64,000 bases of DNA, from NCBI RefSeq assembly GCF_030464885.1, contig NZ_JALPRJ010000029.1:1-64000 (forward strand), given 5' to 3'. The DNA comes from Caballeronia sp. SEWSISQ10-4 2. GTDB taxonomy: Bacteria; Pseudomonadota; Gammaproteobacteria; Burkholderiales; Burkholderiaceae. This document shows positions 19,103 to 27,057 of the stretch, piece after piece; the first letter of the stretch is position 1; every line of letters begins with the position of its first letter. The notes below the pieces were generated by a model. It saw nothing but the letters and a program-made list of their open reading frames with translations. It was not told where the DNA came from and did not search any database. A program made the position numbers and the translations under genes.

Positions 19103-19573
19103 GATGGGATGCGTGGGGCCCTTGTATTTGACACACATACCGGGGCAATCGGGATGCGCGGCTGGAGTTCGCGCCCGGTCAAGTTACGGCGCGCTTTTTC
19201 CTACACTTGGACATCGGCAGAGTGGAGGTCTGCTGGGTACCTGTAAGATCAAACTCAACTCGACCGCTTCTTTCAGCATGTGAATAAATAGCGACCTAGG
19301 AAGGCTGCTTCGGATTGAACTCAGTCGAAGGTGTCAGGCCGGGCGCATCAGGCAGAAAGCGGCCATCTTCTACGTTGAGGCACGCCTTCACGCGGACGTT
19401 CGAAGGTCCGCTCTGCCCATAGAACGGACCTTCTTGCGTGAATGAAGTCAGTCGCGTCGTCGAGCTTTCCCGTCATTCACGCTTGCCCAAGGCAACCTTT
19501 CATCGATGGCCACCGCCGAGCAAATCGACCGGGCGCCATCGACCGTTCTTGGCCACGAAGTTCGCAAACTCCG

Positions 19574-19603
19574 GTGGAGCCTGTGATAGATCACAGGCTC
19601 CAC
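19574..19603. repeat. Perfect 14-bp inverted repeat
   Basis: GTGGAGCCTGTGAT at 19574-19587 is followed by AG and then by its exact complement at 19590-19603. The stem is perfect, but no T-run follows on either strand. It could terminate the convergent transcripts or be a bound palindrome. The core resembles a CRP half-site pair but with 4 rather than 6 spacer bases. Confidence 0.7.
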
Positions 19604-19720
19604 TCTTCCAGGAGCGCGCGCGACATCCTGCAAAAGGTCATTCGCGCGAAGAGTCGCTTAAGTTCCAAACAGAACGCAACACTGCACTAGATGTGCGCCC
19701 CCGTTCGCGGGGTGTCACGA

Positions 19721-19742
19721 ACAGCCCCCCGAAAGGGGCTGT
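19721..19742. terminator. Hairpin pair downstream of the alpha/beta hydrolase gene
   Basis: ACAGCCCC at 19721-19728 pairs with GGGGCTGT at 19735-19742 around a 6-nt loop. A smaller CCCCG-TTCG-CGGGG hairpin lies next to it at 19699-19712. They sit just beyond the 3' end of the minus-strand hydrolase gene. No T-run is present, so termination is plausible but not certain. Confidence 0.45.
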
Positions 19743-19770
19743 GACCTGAGCGAAGGAGCGGCCGCCGGAC

Positions 19771-20724
19771 TTACTGCGCTGCGAGGAAGTTCTGCACCGC
19801 GGCGATCGTCGCCGCGGGTGCTTCCTCCATCAGCCAGTGGCCGGCGTTCGGCACGATGACTTCCTGCACGTTCGTCGCCGCGTTGCGCATGACGATCGCC
19901 ACGTTGGCGCCGAAGGCCTTCTCGGCGCCGATGGCGAGCACCGGAATCGTCAGCTTCGTCTGCATCGCCTTGAGGTTGTCGGCCTCGTCCTTCTGGTCGA
20001 TCGCGAGGAACTGGGCGAACGCGGAATGCATCGCGCCGGGCCTGGCGTAGATCGCGGCGTAGTGGCGGCGGGTCGCTTCGTCGATCTTCGACGGGTCGCC
20101 GGCGAACTCGTCCCAGAAGCGGTCGAGGTAGATGCGCTCGCGGCCGGCGACCAGGCGCTCGGCGTCCGGGCCGCCGAAGTTGAAGTGCCACAACGCGGGC
20201 ATGCGCACGATCTGGTTCCACGGCGGGATGCCGGGTATCGGCGAATCTATCACGACTAGGCGGCTTGTCTTGTCCGGATAGCGCGCCGCGTAGGCATACG
20301 CGACCATCACGCCGATGTCGTGGCCCACGATGTCGGCGCGGTCGATGCCGAGCTTGTCGAGGACGGCGCGGATGTCGCCGGCCTGCGTCCACTTGTCGTA
20401 GCCGCCGGTGGGGTGCGATGACAGGCCCATGCCGCGCAGGTCGGGCACGACGACGGTGTGGTCCTTCTCGAGCGCGGCGGCCAACGGCGACCACATGTCG
20501 CCGGTCTCGCCGAAGCCGTGAATCAGCACGACCGCGGGCCCGTGGCCGCCGACGCGGACGTTGATCGTCGCGTCGGCGTTCACCACCTGCGAGCTGCGGA
20601 AGTCGGCCGGGAAGGGAGTGGGCGCAGCGTGCGCCGAAAGGACTCCCAGCGCCAGGCTGGCGACGAGGCCGGCCGCGACTCGGCGGAAGCCACGGGAAAA
20701 CGTGGACCAAACGGTTGCGGACAT
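19771..20724 (-). CDS. Exported alpha/beta-fold hydrolase (epoxide hydrolase/haloalkane dehalogenase-like)
   Basis: From the ATG at 20724 (AAGGA site seven bases upstream) this is a complete 317-residue protein. A signal peptide (SRGFRRVAAGLVASLALGV, cleavage near AHA) precedes an alpha/beta hydrolase domain. The domain shows the HGFGETGDMW oxyanion loop, VGHDIGVMVAYAYAARYPD with an Asp nucleophile, and NAGHWLMEEAPAAT with the catalytic His. The Asp nucleophile favours epoxide or haloacid-type chemistry over esterase. The frame stays open upstream through a truncated homologue (20725-20934). The gene is visibly GC-richer at third positions than its neighbours, suggesting recent acquisition. 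A divergent TetR gene probably controls it. Confidence 0.85.
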   Translation of the reverse strand: MSATVWSTFSRGFRRVAAGLVASLALGVLSAHAAPTPFPADFRSSQVVNADATINVRVGGHGPAVVLIHGFGETGDMWSPLAAALEKDHTVVVPDLRGMGLSSHPTGGYDKWTQAGDIRAVLDKLGIDRADIVGHDIGVMVAYAYAARYPDKTSRLVVIDSPIPGIPPWNQIVRMPALWHFNFGGPDAERLVAGRERIYLDRFWDEFAGDPSKIDEATRRHYAAIYARPGAMHSAFAQFLAIDQKDEADNLKAMQTKLTIPVLAIGAEKAFGANVAIVMRNAATNVQEVIVPNAGHWLMEEAPAATIAAVQNFLAAQ

Positions 20725-20934
20725 CTTCGGTTCCTTAGTCATGTGGTCTTCTATGAGTGCGCTCGCCAGATGACCCCACATGCCGCCCGTGGTGCCGAAG
20801 CTGTGCAGCATGACGACCGCTGGATCATGACCGCCGACCCGCGCATGGATGGATGTACCGTTGGTTTCGATCGTCCGCGTCCGCATCACAGCCGGGAAGG
20901 GATAAATTCCATCTACATGGGCATGCTCGCTCAT
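20725..20934 (-). pseudogene. Truncated N-terminal fragment of a second alpha/beta hydrolase, in frame with the next
   Basis: Starting at the ATG at 20934 (behind CTGGAG), the first 64 residues read as the beginning of another hydrolase, with RVGGHDPAVVMLHSFGTTGGMW. They align with RVGGHGPAVVLIHGFGETGDMW of the complete gene. The match ends exactly at the Asp-His after ALIEDH, where MTKEPK and then the signal peptide of the complete gene begin. The fragment has no signal peptide. It keeps the original promoter and the TetR operators, so the intact downstream hydrolase is now expressed from this start region or read as a fusion of 387 residues. Confidence 0.75.
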
Positions 20935-21003
20935 CTGCGTACTCCAGGTTTGTTTCTGGTTGGGGGGATTGGCGACTCGCTGCGCGGCATCGCTCCTACG
21001 CAT

Positions 21004-21057
21004 TTTATGACGGTCGTCAGAAAACGCGCAACAGATTTTTGTGACGATCGTGATAAA
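21004..21057. promoter_or_regulatory. Two tandem TetR-type operators
   Basis: Two 20-bp near-palindromes share the pattern TTT-N-TGACG-N2-CGTSA-N-AAA: 21004-21023 (arms perfect) and 21038-21057 (one arm mismatch). Their centres are 34 bp apart. They lie between the divergent hydrolase and TetR genes, where a TetR repressor would block both promoters. Assigning them to the TetR protein is inference from position and symmetry. Confidence 0.75.
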
Positions 21058-21112
21058 ATGCGGCCTTGAGTTATTCGCTCTCACCACTTTCACCATTGAC
21101 CGAAGGATCCAG

Positions 21113-21700
21113 ATGGCCAGGCCCAGGGAATTCGATGAAGACACGGTGCTCGAAGCCGCAATGCAACGTTTCTGGAATAACGGCTATGAGGCGACATCGA
21201 TGCGCGACCTCGCCGAGCGCACCGGAATGACTACGCCAAGCCTTTACAATGCGTTCGGTGATAAGAGAGCCATCTACCGTCTCGTGCTCGATCGGTATAT
21301 CCGTCTGGCGCTCGAAACCTGCTCGGCGATCTTCGGAGGCGATGACCCGCCCTTACGCGCATTGGAGCGGTACTTCGATGCAACCGTTGAAGAAGCGCTC
21401 GCCGACATGCTTCACAAGGGGTGTTTTGTCGTGAACACGGCGTTGGAGGTGGCGGCGCACGACCAAGACTTCCGAGATGTTGTAACTGAGGTCTTTGATG
21501 AAATCGAAAAATGTGTCCGCGACTGTGTCGCGGCCGGGCAGCGCGACGGATCAATCCTTACCTCGCAACCTCCAGCCGACATCGCGCGGCTCGCTCTGAG
21601 CACCATCCTGGGCCTCCGGGTTCTGGCCCGCACCAATCCCGACCGTGAACTGCTGACCGGGGTCGTTCGGCCGTTTTTCGTGCTGCTAAGGACACGGTGA
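21113..21700 (+). CDS. TetR/AcrR-family regulator
   Basis: A 195-residue regulator starting at 21113. The N-terminal HTH reads FDEDTVLEAAMQRFWNNGYEATSMRDLAERTGMTTPSLYNAFGDKRAIY. The C-terminal ligand domain contains MLHKGCFVVNTALEVAAHD, a segment common in TetR regulators with a buried cysteine that govern hydrolases or reductases. It is divergent from the exported hydrolase and truncated homologue, with two matching palindromes in between. It therefore probably represses both itself and the hydrolase until an inducer binds. Confidence 0.9.
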   Translation: MARPREFDEDTVLEAAMQRFWNNGYEATSMRDLAERTGMTTPSLYNAFGDKRAIYRLVLDRYIRLALETCSAIFGGDDPPLRALERYFDATVEEALADMLHKGCFVVNTALEVAAHDQDFRDVVTEVFDEIEKCVRDCVAAGQRDGSILTSQPPADIARLALSTILGLRVLARTNPDRELLTGVVRPFFVLLRTR

Positions 21701-21740
21701 AAAAGCTTGAACGACACGCACCGCGGCGCCGGGCGATTGG

Positions 21741-22946
21741 TTATCCAGGTGCACTCTGATCTCCAAGGTAGGCATGCGTCAGCGCAATCCAGTACGACAT
21801 GCCGAGAGGCAGCAGCGCGTCATTGAAGTCATAGCTTGTGCTGTGCAACTGACACAAGCCATCCGATTGCCCAGGCAAACGCGTCGAACCATCGCCGTTA
21901 CCAATGAACGCATAGGCGCCTGGCTTGTGTAGCATGTAGAACGCAAAGTCCTCCGACGTCATCGCGCGCTCCACGTTTTCGTCGACGTTCGCGGCTCCGG
22001 CGAGGTTGCGCATTACGCTGCCGGCGAGGGCGGCTTCGGCCGCGTGATTGACGAGTGGCGGATAGATGCGCGAGAAACTGAACACGAGTTCGACCTCGAA
22101 TGCTGAGGCGATGCCCTCCGCTATTGTCCGCATGCGGCTTTCAATCATGTCGAGCACATCGACGCTGAAACTTCGCACGGTACCGTTGAGCATCGCGTGC
22201 TCCGGGATCACGTTCACTGCGCTACCCGCGTGAATTTGCGTGACCGACAACACAGCCGAATCGTTTGGATCGACATTGCGCGACACGATCGTCTGCCAGG
22301 CCTGCGTGATCTGGACCGCGACCATGACGGGGTCCGCACTCCGATGCGGCTGCCCGGCGTGCGAACCACGTCCGCCTATAGTTACTTCGAAGGTGTTGCT
22401 CGACGCCATCAACGCGTCAGGTCGGATACCGAAGTTCCCCACCGGCATTCCTGGCCAGTTGTGAATGCCAAAGACGGCGTCCATCGGGCATCGAACGAAA
22501 AGGCCGTCCTCGATCATCAGGCGCGCGCCACAGCCGCCTTCCTCAGCAGGCTGGAAGATGAAATTCACGACGCCGTCGAAATCTCGATGTTTCGCCAAAT
22601 GACGCGCGGCGCCGAGCAGCATCGCCGTGTGTCCGTCGTGGCCGCACGCGTGCATCTTGCCCGCGTGACGCGATGCATGCCCGAAGGTGTTCGCTTCGTG
22701 CATCGGCAGCGCGTCCATGTCGGCGCGCAAACCGACGGAGCGGTTGCTCTTTCCGTGACGCAGAACACCGACAAGCCCATGTCCACCGATGCCCCGAACA
22801 ACCGGTATGTCCCAGTCGCCGAGAAGGCTCGCGATGTAGTCGGAAGTCTGCTGTTCTTCGAAACGAAGTTCGGGGTTTGCATGGAGGTGTCGCCTGATGC
22901 GGATGAGTTCGGGTTCGAAGGCGATAATTGATTCGTCGTAAATCAT
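21741..22946 (-). CDS. M20-family amidohydrolase (hippurate/N-acyl-amino-acid hydrolase type)
   Basis: A 401-residue M20D metallohydrolase without a signal peptide. Metal and catalytic motifs are MHACGHDGHTAMLLGAARHL, FQPAEEGGCGARLMIEDGLF (Glu pair), FGIHNWPG, GGRGSHAGQPHRSADPV (dimerisation domain) and the distal MTSEDFAFY. Family members cleave amide bonds of hippurate, N-acyl amino acids or indole-acetyl amino acids. It is followed on the same strand by nothing and preceded by an MHS carrier gene 44 bp upstream, forming an import-and-hydrolysis pair. Possible substrates include plant N-acyl or auxin conjugates, not decidable from sequence. Confidence 0.88.
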   Translation of the reverse strand: MIYDESIIAFEPELIRIRRHLHANPELRFEEQQTSDYIASLLGDWDIPVVRGIGGHGLVGVLRHGKSNRSVGLRADMDALPMHEANTFGHASRHAGKMHACGHDGHTAMLLGAARHLAKHRDFDGVVNFIFQPAEEGGCGARLMIEDGLFVRCPMDAVFGIHNWPGMPVGNFGIRPDALMASSNTFEVTIGGRGSHAGQPHRSADPVMVAVQITQAWQTIVSRNVDPNDSAVLSVTQIHAGSAVNVIPEHAMLNGTVRSFSVDVLDMIESRMRTIAEGIASAFEVELVFSFSRIYPPLVNHAAEAALAGSVMRNLAGAANVDENVERAMTSEDFAFYMLHKPGAYAFIGNGDGSTRLPGQSDGLCQLHSTSYDFNDALLPLGMSYWIALTHAYLGDQSAPG

Positions 22947-22990
22947 TCTCTGGTCCGGTTGGTTTTGAAGCGTGTCACTGGACGATGCAA

Positions 22991-24310
22991 CTATTCGAGT
23001 TGTGTCATGGCCGTGTCCGGTTCCGGCCTGCCGTTGCCTTTAGTCATGAGCAGCACTGGCACGCAACTGATCAACGCCGCGGCCGCGAGGTAATACCCAA
23101 TCACAAGGCGGTCGCCGGTGAAGCCAATCAATGTCGTCACCGCGACCGGCGTAAAGCCGCCGAACACCGTCACGCCGATTGCATACGCAAAGCCGACACC
23201 GGTTGCGCGAAACTCCGTCGGGAAGACCGAGCCAAGCACGGTCGATGCGCAAGCGGCATAGCAGGCAAGCAGGATCGCAATGGTTACCTGGATCAACACC
23301 AGCGTGGCGCGCCCGGGATACTGCGAAAGCAGCATGAAGAGGGGGTAGGCCGCCGCGGCCGTAAGCGCTGCACCGAACAGCATGGGAGTACGGGCACCGA
23401 TCCGGTCCGACAAGTGACCGATGACCGGACACATCACCATCATCGCAATGCCATAGCTGACCTGTCCGACGTAACTGTCGAAAAGACTCAGATGTACTTC
23501 GCGAACCGCGTAGGTCGTGAAGTAATTCGACACATAAGTTGCGATGGTCCAGAACACCATGATCGCTACGCCCGTCAGCACACGGCCCTTGTATTCGAAC
23601 AATTGCGGCACCAAGGCTCGGCGTGGCAGGCGCTGCGATTGTTCGAAGACTGGTGTTTCATTGACAGAGCGCCGGATGTACCAGCCGACCGGACCGATGA
23701 GCAAACCGAAGGCAAAAGCCAGACGCCACGCTCCAGCGAATATCTGCTGTTGTGTGAAGATGCTCGTCAGCGCCAGTCCGACGAGTCCGGCTATCAGCGT
23801 GCCGCCGCCTTGCGACATCTGCTGGAAAGAGCCGAACAGTCCTTTACGCGACGACGGCGCGTTCTCGATCAGCATTGCGACCGTGCCGCCGATCTCGCCG
23901 CCTGCCGAAAAGCCCTGGATCAATCTGCCAAGCACGATGACAAGCGGCGCCGCAATGCCGATGCTCGCGAACGAGGGACACACGGCTGGGACGACTGTGC
24001 CGGCCGCCATCAACAGCAAGGTGAGGCTTAGCGCCTTCTTGCGGCCGGCCCGATCCGCATATCGGCCAAGCACGAGTGCACCAACCGGGCGTACAAGGAA
24101 GCCTACCGCAAAGGTAATGAACGTCAGGATCAGTGCGGCGAAATCGGAGCTTGCCGGGAAAAACGTCTTGGATATGGGGACCGCGAAAATGCCGTATGCG
24201 ATGAAATCGTAAATCTCGAGAACATTACCGACCGATGCCGCCGCGACCGCGCGACGGTTGGGCGCGGTCATCACGCCTGGTCGATGACCGACCGCTTTGA
24301 AACTCGCCAT
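22991..24310 (-). CDS. MFS transporter, metabolite:H+ symporter (MHS) family
   Basis: A 439-residue, 12-helix carrier. MHS features are ASVGNVLEIYDFIAYGIF in helix 1, RPVGALVLGRYADRAGRKKAL after helix 2, GRLIQGFSAGGEIGGTVAML in helix 4-5, and EFRATGVGFAYAIGV in the second half. Relatives carry shikimate, citrate, proline/betaine or dicarboxylates. It is transcribed together with the M20 amidohydrolase gene and divergent from a LysR gene, so it probably imports the amide substrate. Confidence 0.88.
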   Translation of the reverse strand: MASFKAVGHRPGVMTAPNRRAVAAASVGNVLEIYDFIAYGIFAVPISKTFFPASSDFAALILTFITFAVGFLVRPVGALVLGRYADRAGRKKALSLTLLLMAAGTVVPAVCPSFASIGIAAPLVIVLGRLIQGFSAGGEIGGTVAMLIENAPSSRKGLFGSFQQMSQGGGTLIAGLVGLALTSIFTQQQIFAGAWRLAFAFGLLIGPVGWYIRRSVNETPVFEQSQRLPRRALVPQLFEYKGRVLTGVAIMVFWTIATYVSNYFTTYAVREVHLSLFDSYVGQVSYGIAMMVMCPVIGHLSDRIGARTPMLFGAALTAAAAYPLFMLLSQYPGRATLVLIQVTIAILLACYAACASTVLGSVFPTEFRATGVGFAYAIGVTVFGGFTPVAVTTLIGFTGDRLVIGYYLAAAALISCVPVLLMTKGNGRPEPDTAMTQLE

Positions 24311-24433
24311 TTTGTCTTCTCACGTGTAGTCATGCGTGTCAGTACACTAAACGCGAGGCACGCGGCGGCACCCATACTCTTCAAAAATGGCAGCTATACT
24401 TTTAAGGCATAGGCATGCCGAACCAGATAAAAC

Positions 24434-25321
24434 ATGGAACTTCGACACTTTCGATATTTCCTCGCCGTCGCGGACTGCGGCAGCGTGGCGGAGGCCGCGC
24501 GACGACTTCACATCGTCCAGCCTGCATTGAGCCGACAAATCCGCGATCTTGAAGAGGAGCTGGGCAGCGACCTGTTTCATCGCAACGCCAAGGGCGTGCA
24601 ACTGACCACGGCGGGCGCGCAATTTTCAATCGATGCGAGGCGGGTACTGAACGACGTGGATTCGGCGTGCGAGCGATTCGTACGCATCGCGAGAGGCCAG
24701 TCTGGCGCATTGAGGATCGGCCTTGCGCCGAACTACAGCTGGCATCCGGCTACGCTCAAGCCGGTTCACGACTTCAAGCTTTCTCATCCCGATGTCACGA
24801 TCATGCTCGAACCCGCGTTGGCCGCGAAGCAGCTCGTCAAGATTGCCGACGGTAGCCTTGACGGCGGCTTTCTCGCCTGGCGCGACCCGCGCGATCCGAC
24901 TTTCTTGGCATGTCATCTGTTCGATTGCCGTCTCAAGCTCGCGATGCCGCGCGGCAACGGAGAGTCGCCGCCGGTTGCGCCGAAACGGTTAGCCGACCTC
25001 AAGGATGAGCCCTGCATGTGGTTCGAGAGGGACGTAGCGCCGGCTTACTACGACTTCCTGATTCATCAGTGTCAGCTCGCAGGATTTTCGCCGCGGATTG
25101 TGACAATCGGGGGGGATGTATCGACTATTCTCGGTCTGGTGGCGGCCGGAATGGGATACGCGATCGTGCCCGAGGCGTCCATCTATAGCTGTCCGGGTCA
25201 GGTCGTGTTGCTGGATCATGCTGACTTGACCCTGTCATATCCAGTCGAGTTTGTCTGGCGGGCCGATGTTGTCAATCCGGTATTGGAAGAGTTTATTAAG
25301 GCCGTGGCGCGGGCGGGGTGA
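24434..25321 (+). CDS. LysR-type regulator (CbbR/BenM-like) of the amidohydrolase unit
   Basis: A 295-residue LysR protein with the canonical N-terminus MELRHFRYFLAVADCGSVAEAARRLHIVQPALSRQIRDLEEELGSDLF (wHTH about residues 1-65), then a two-lobed effector domain. It is divergent from the carrier-amidohydrolase pair with 123 bp between starts, the classical arrangement for an activator of that pair. The intergenic stretch includes AT-rich segments around 24380-24415 but no unambiguous T-N11-A site. Confidence 0.9.
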   Translation: MELRHFRYFLAVADCGSVAEAARRLHIVQPALSRQIRDLEEELGSDLFHRNAKGVQLTTAGAQFSIDARRVLNDVDSACERFVRIARGQSGALRIGLAPNYSWHPATLKPVHDFKLSHPDVTIMLEPALAAKQLVKIADGSLDGGFLAWRDPRDPTFLACHLFDCRLKLAMPRGNGESPPVAPKRLADLKDEPCMWFERDVAPAYYDFLIHQCQLAGFSPRIVTIGGDVSTILGLVAAGMGYAIVPEASIYSCPGQVVLLDHADLTLSYPVEFVWRADVVNPVLEEFIKAVARAG

Positions 25322-25455
25322 ATTGATGCGGCGAAGCTTGGGCTGGTGCTTTCGGGCATTGGCGGAGCGGGCGACTGTCCCGTGTTCATCGATATCCGGA
25401 CGGTCGAAAAATGTATCCGGCAGTAAAAGTTGCACTGTGGCACTGAAGCGCGTCG

Positions 25456-26493
25456 TCAAGGCACAGGACGCGCCGCGGCTTGCGCCAATTGCTTCAGAAT
25501 CCTGGCAGCTTGTTGCGTATCACCGCCCGAGGTCGGGTCGGACAAGCCGGCACGCGGGCGTCCACACCGGGACCAATTCCCATCGAGTAGATCCGCTCCG
25601 AAGCCGATCGGCACCCGATAGCCCCAGTCGCCAGGGATCTCCTGCTTGGCTTGGGCCGGACCCGCAAGGACCTGGGGATCGCACAGCGCGCGCCCAATCA
25701 TGTCAGCCAGTGACTTGAGCTTTGCCGTGTCCGATGGCGAGTCGCGATAACCCAACGCGTCGCGCGCGTCGCGCAGCATGAGCGTCGCCGAAAATGAGAA
25801 CATATGATAGATGAGCGCCCTCTGGCCGCGCGCCAGCTCAGCGTCGATCATGCCGTCGTCATGAATCGCCGTCATGGCCTCGTGCCAGACTCGGTCCTGG
25901 AAGTCGAGCGTCTGGGAGTCTCGTTGCAATAGAGAGAAGAGCGCAGCCGCCGCTGCCGACCAGATGCGCAAATTGCCTCGATTGCTGGCCTTTTCATAGA
26001 AATCCATGTTCTCGTGATTCAGCGTACGCAGCCAGGTGATGATCGTCGGATCGAGTGTGTATCCGGCCGCTTTGAACTTCAGTGCCAGTATGTTGAGACC
26101 GATCTGATACTCGCCGCGCTTCACCGTGCCGTCCCGGTTATAGGGTTTCGGTTCGACGGTCAGGGCACCGGCTGTGGCCCATTTCTTGAAGTTCTCAAAG
26201 GCACAATCCGCTGCAGGATCACCGCGATGGACGTCAGGCCGGTCGAGCGCCTGTTCGATCGAGCGCAAGAACTGGTCGACCCCGGTGGTCAGGTCGCTGT
26301 TCTTCTTTTCTGCCGCCGCGTCGGGGACGGATTGCCTTGCATCGGTGTAGATGCCGACCAGATGGAGCGATAAGACAGGTGGGAAATCGGGACAAGACGG
26401 GACCGCTGCCTGGGCCGTGATTGGAGCGGTTGTCGTCAGCAGCAATAATCCGAGGAGACCGCAGAAAGTTGTTCGAGCCGAATTCCACACCAT
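25456..26493 (-). CDS. Exported alginate-lyase-superfamily protein, altered active site
   Basis: A 345-residue protein starting at the ATG at 26493, six bases after a GGAGGAGG site that lies inside the longer open frame. A signal peptide (FCGLLGLLLLTTTAPITAQA) precedes an all-helical (alpha/alpha-toroid) domain related to AlgL. The segments NLRIWSAAAAALFSLLQRD and GMIDAELARGQRALIYHMFSFS match the AlgL core, the latter including the conserved Arg and Tyr. The His expected in the NNHSYW-type motif is missing (here ASNRGNLRIW). No alginate genes are nearby. It is probably a periplasmic polysaccharide-binding or lyase-like protein of unknown substrate. Confidence 0.65.
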   Translation of the reverse strand: MVWNSARTTFCGLLGLLLLTTTAPITAQAAVPSCPDFPPVLSLHLVGIYTDARQSVPDAAAEKKNSDLTTGVDQFLRSIEQALDRPDVHRGDPAADCAFENFKKWATAGALTVEPKPYNRDGTVKRGEYQIGLNILALKFKAAGYTLDPTIITWLRTLNHENMDFYEKASNRGNLRIWSAAAAALFSLLQRDSQTLDFQDRVWHEAMTAIHDDGMIDAELARGQRALIYHMFSFSATLMLRDARDALGYRDSPSDTAKLKSLADMIGRALCDPQVLAGPAQAKQEIPGDWGYRVPIGFGADLLDGNWSRCGRPRAGLSDPTSGGDTQQAARILKQLAQAAARPVP

Positions 26494-27057
26494 AGAGCCT
26501 CCTCCCATCGAGAGCGATTAACTATGTGAAAGTGCACTGTTGCAGAGAGCGGGCGTGGCAGAAATGTCACGTGCTTTAGATTCTCGCGACCAACTTTCGT
26601 ACTTACATCTCGCCATTGCGAATCAACGGGTTGATATCGGCTCGATCGCCACTCGGCCACTTTCCGTCAGTGCGCCACAGCGATAGACATCGAACGGCGG
26701 ATCACCGATCCAGGAATAATAGATAAGCGCTGTGAGACGCCTCTCATGGATAAGTTGACCGAAGTCTCCCATCATCATTTCTTGCACGAGTACCGGAGAT
26801 TAACTCACTCGGCATTGCGACTTTGTGTCTGCCGACCGCGAATGTCCGTTCTGTAGAAAGTTGAAAGGCCGCAGCGGGTCGCCTACCGCCGATCGCCAAC
26901 ACGCGCAGACCGGCCATCAAAAGACATCGACGGTGCGCCGTTGAACGACCGCTTCCAGCGAGCGATAAAGCAGTCACAAACGCACCGTTTCACACCGTCC
27001 CAAGCCCGAGCATTGCCGATGTCGCCCGCTAACGTTCGGTGGTCTGAAAGCTCCAGC
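26494..27057. other. Gene-free region upstream of the lyase-like gene
   Basis: This 564-bp stretch separates two minus-strand genes. Short ORFs occur but show no recognisable motif or ribosome site. It should hold the promoter of the lyase-like gene and the 3' end of the LacI transcript. I see no clear terminator. Confidence 0.45.

Larger units (their letters stand above)
19103..19770. other. Gene-free region with several strong hairpins
   Basis: No convincing gene lies in this 668-bp stretch between two convergent genes; short ORFs here have no recognisable motifs. It contains three inverted repeats (listed separately) and a repeated GGACCTTC/GAAGGTCC pair near 19404-19434. It may be scar DNA left by deletion of the remainder of a fuconate operon, but nothing in it proves that. 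Confidence 0.5.

Noticed and set aside
19582-19595. CRP/FNR-like site TGTGATAGATCACA
   Set aside because: The half-sites are separated by 4 bases, not 6, and the motif is part of a longer perfect stem in a convergent region, so a hairpin explains it better.
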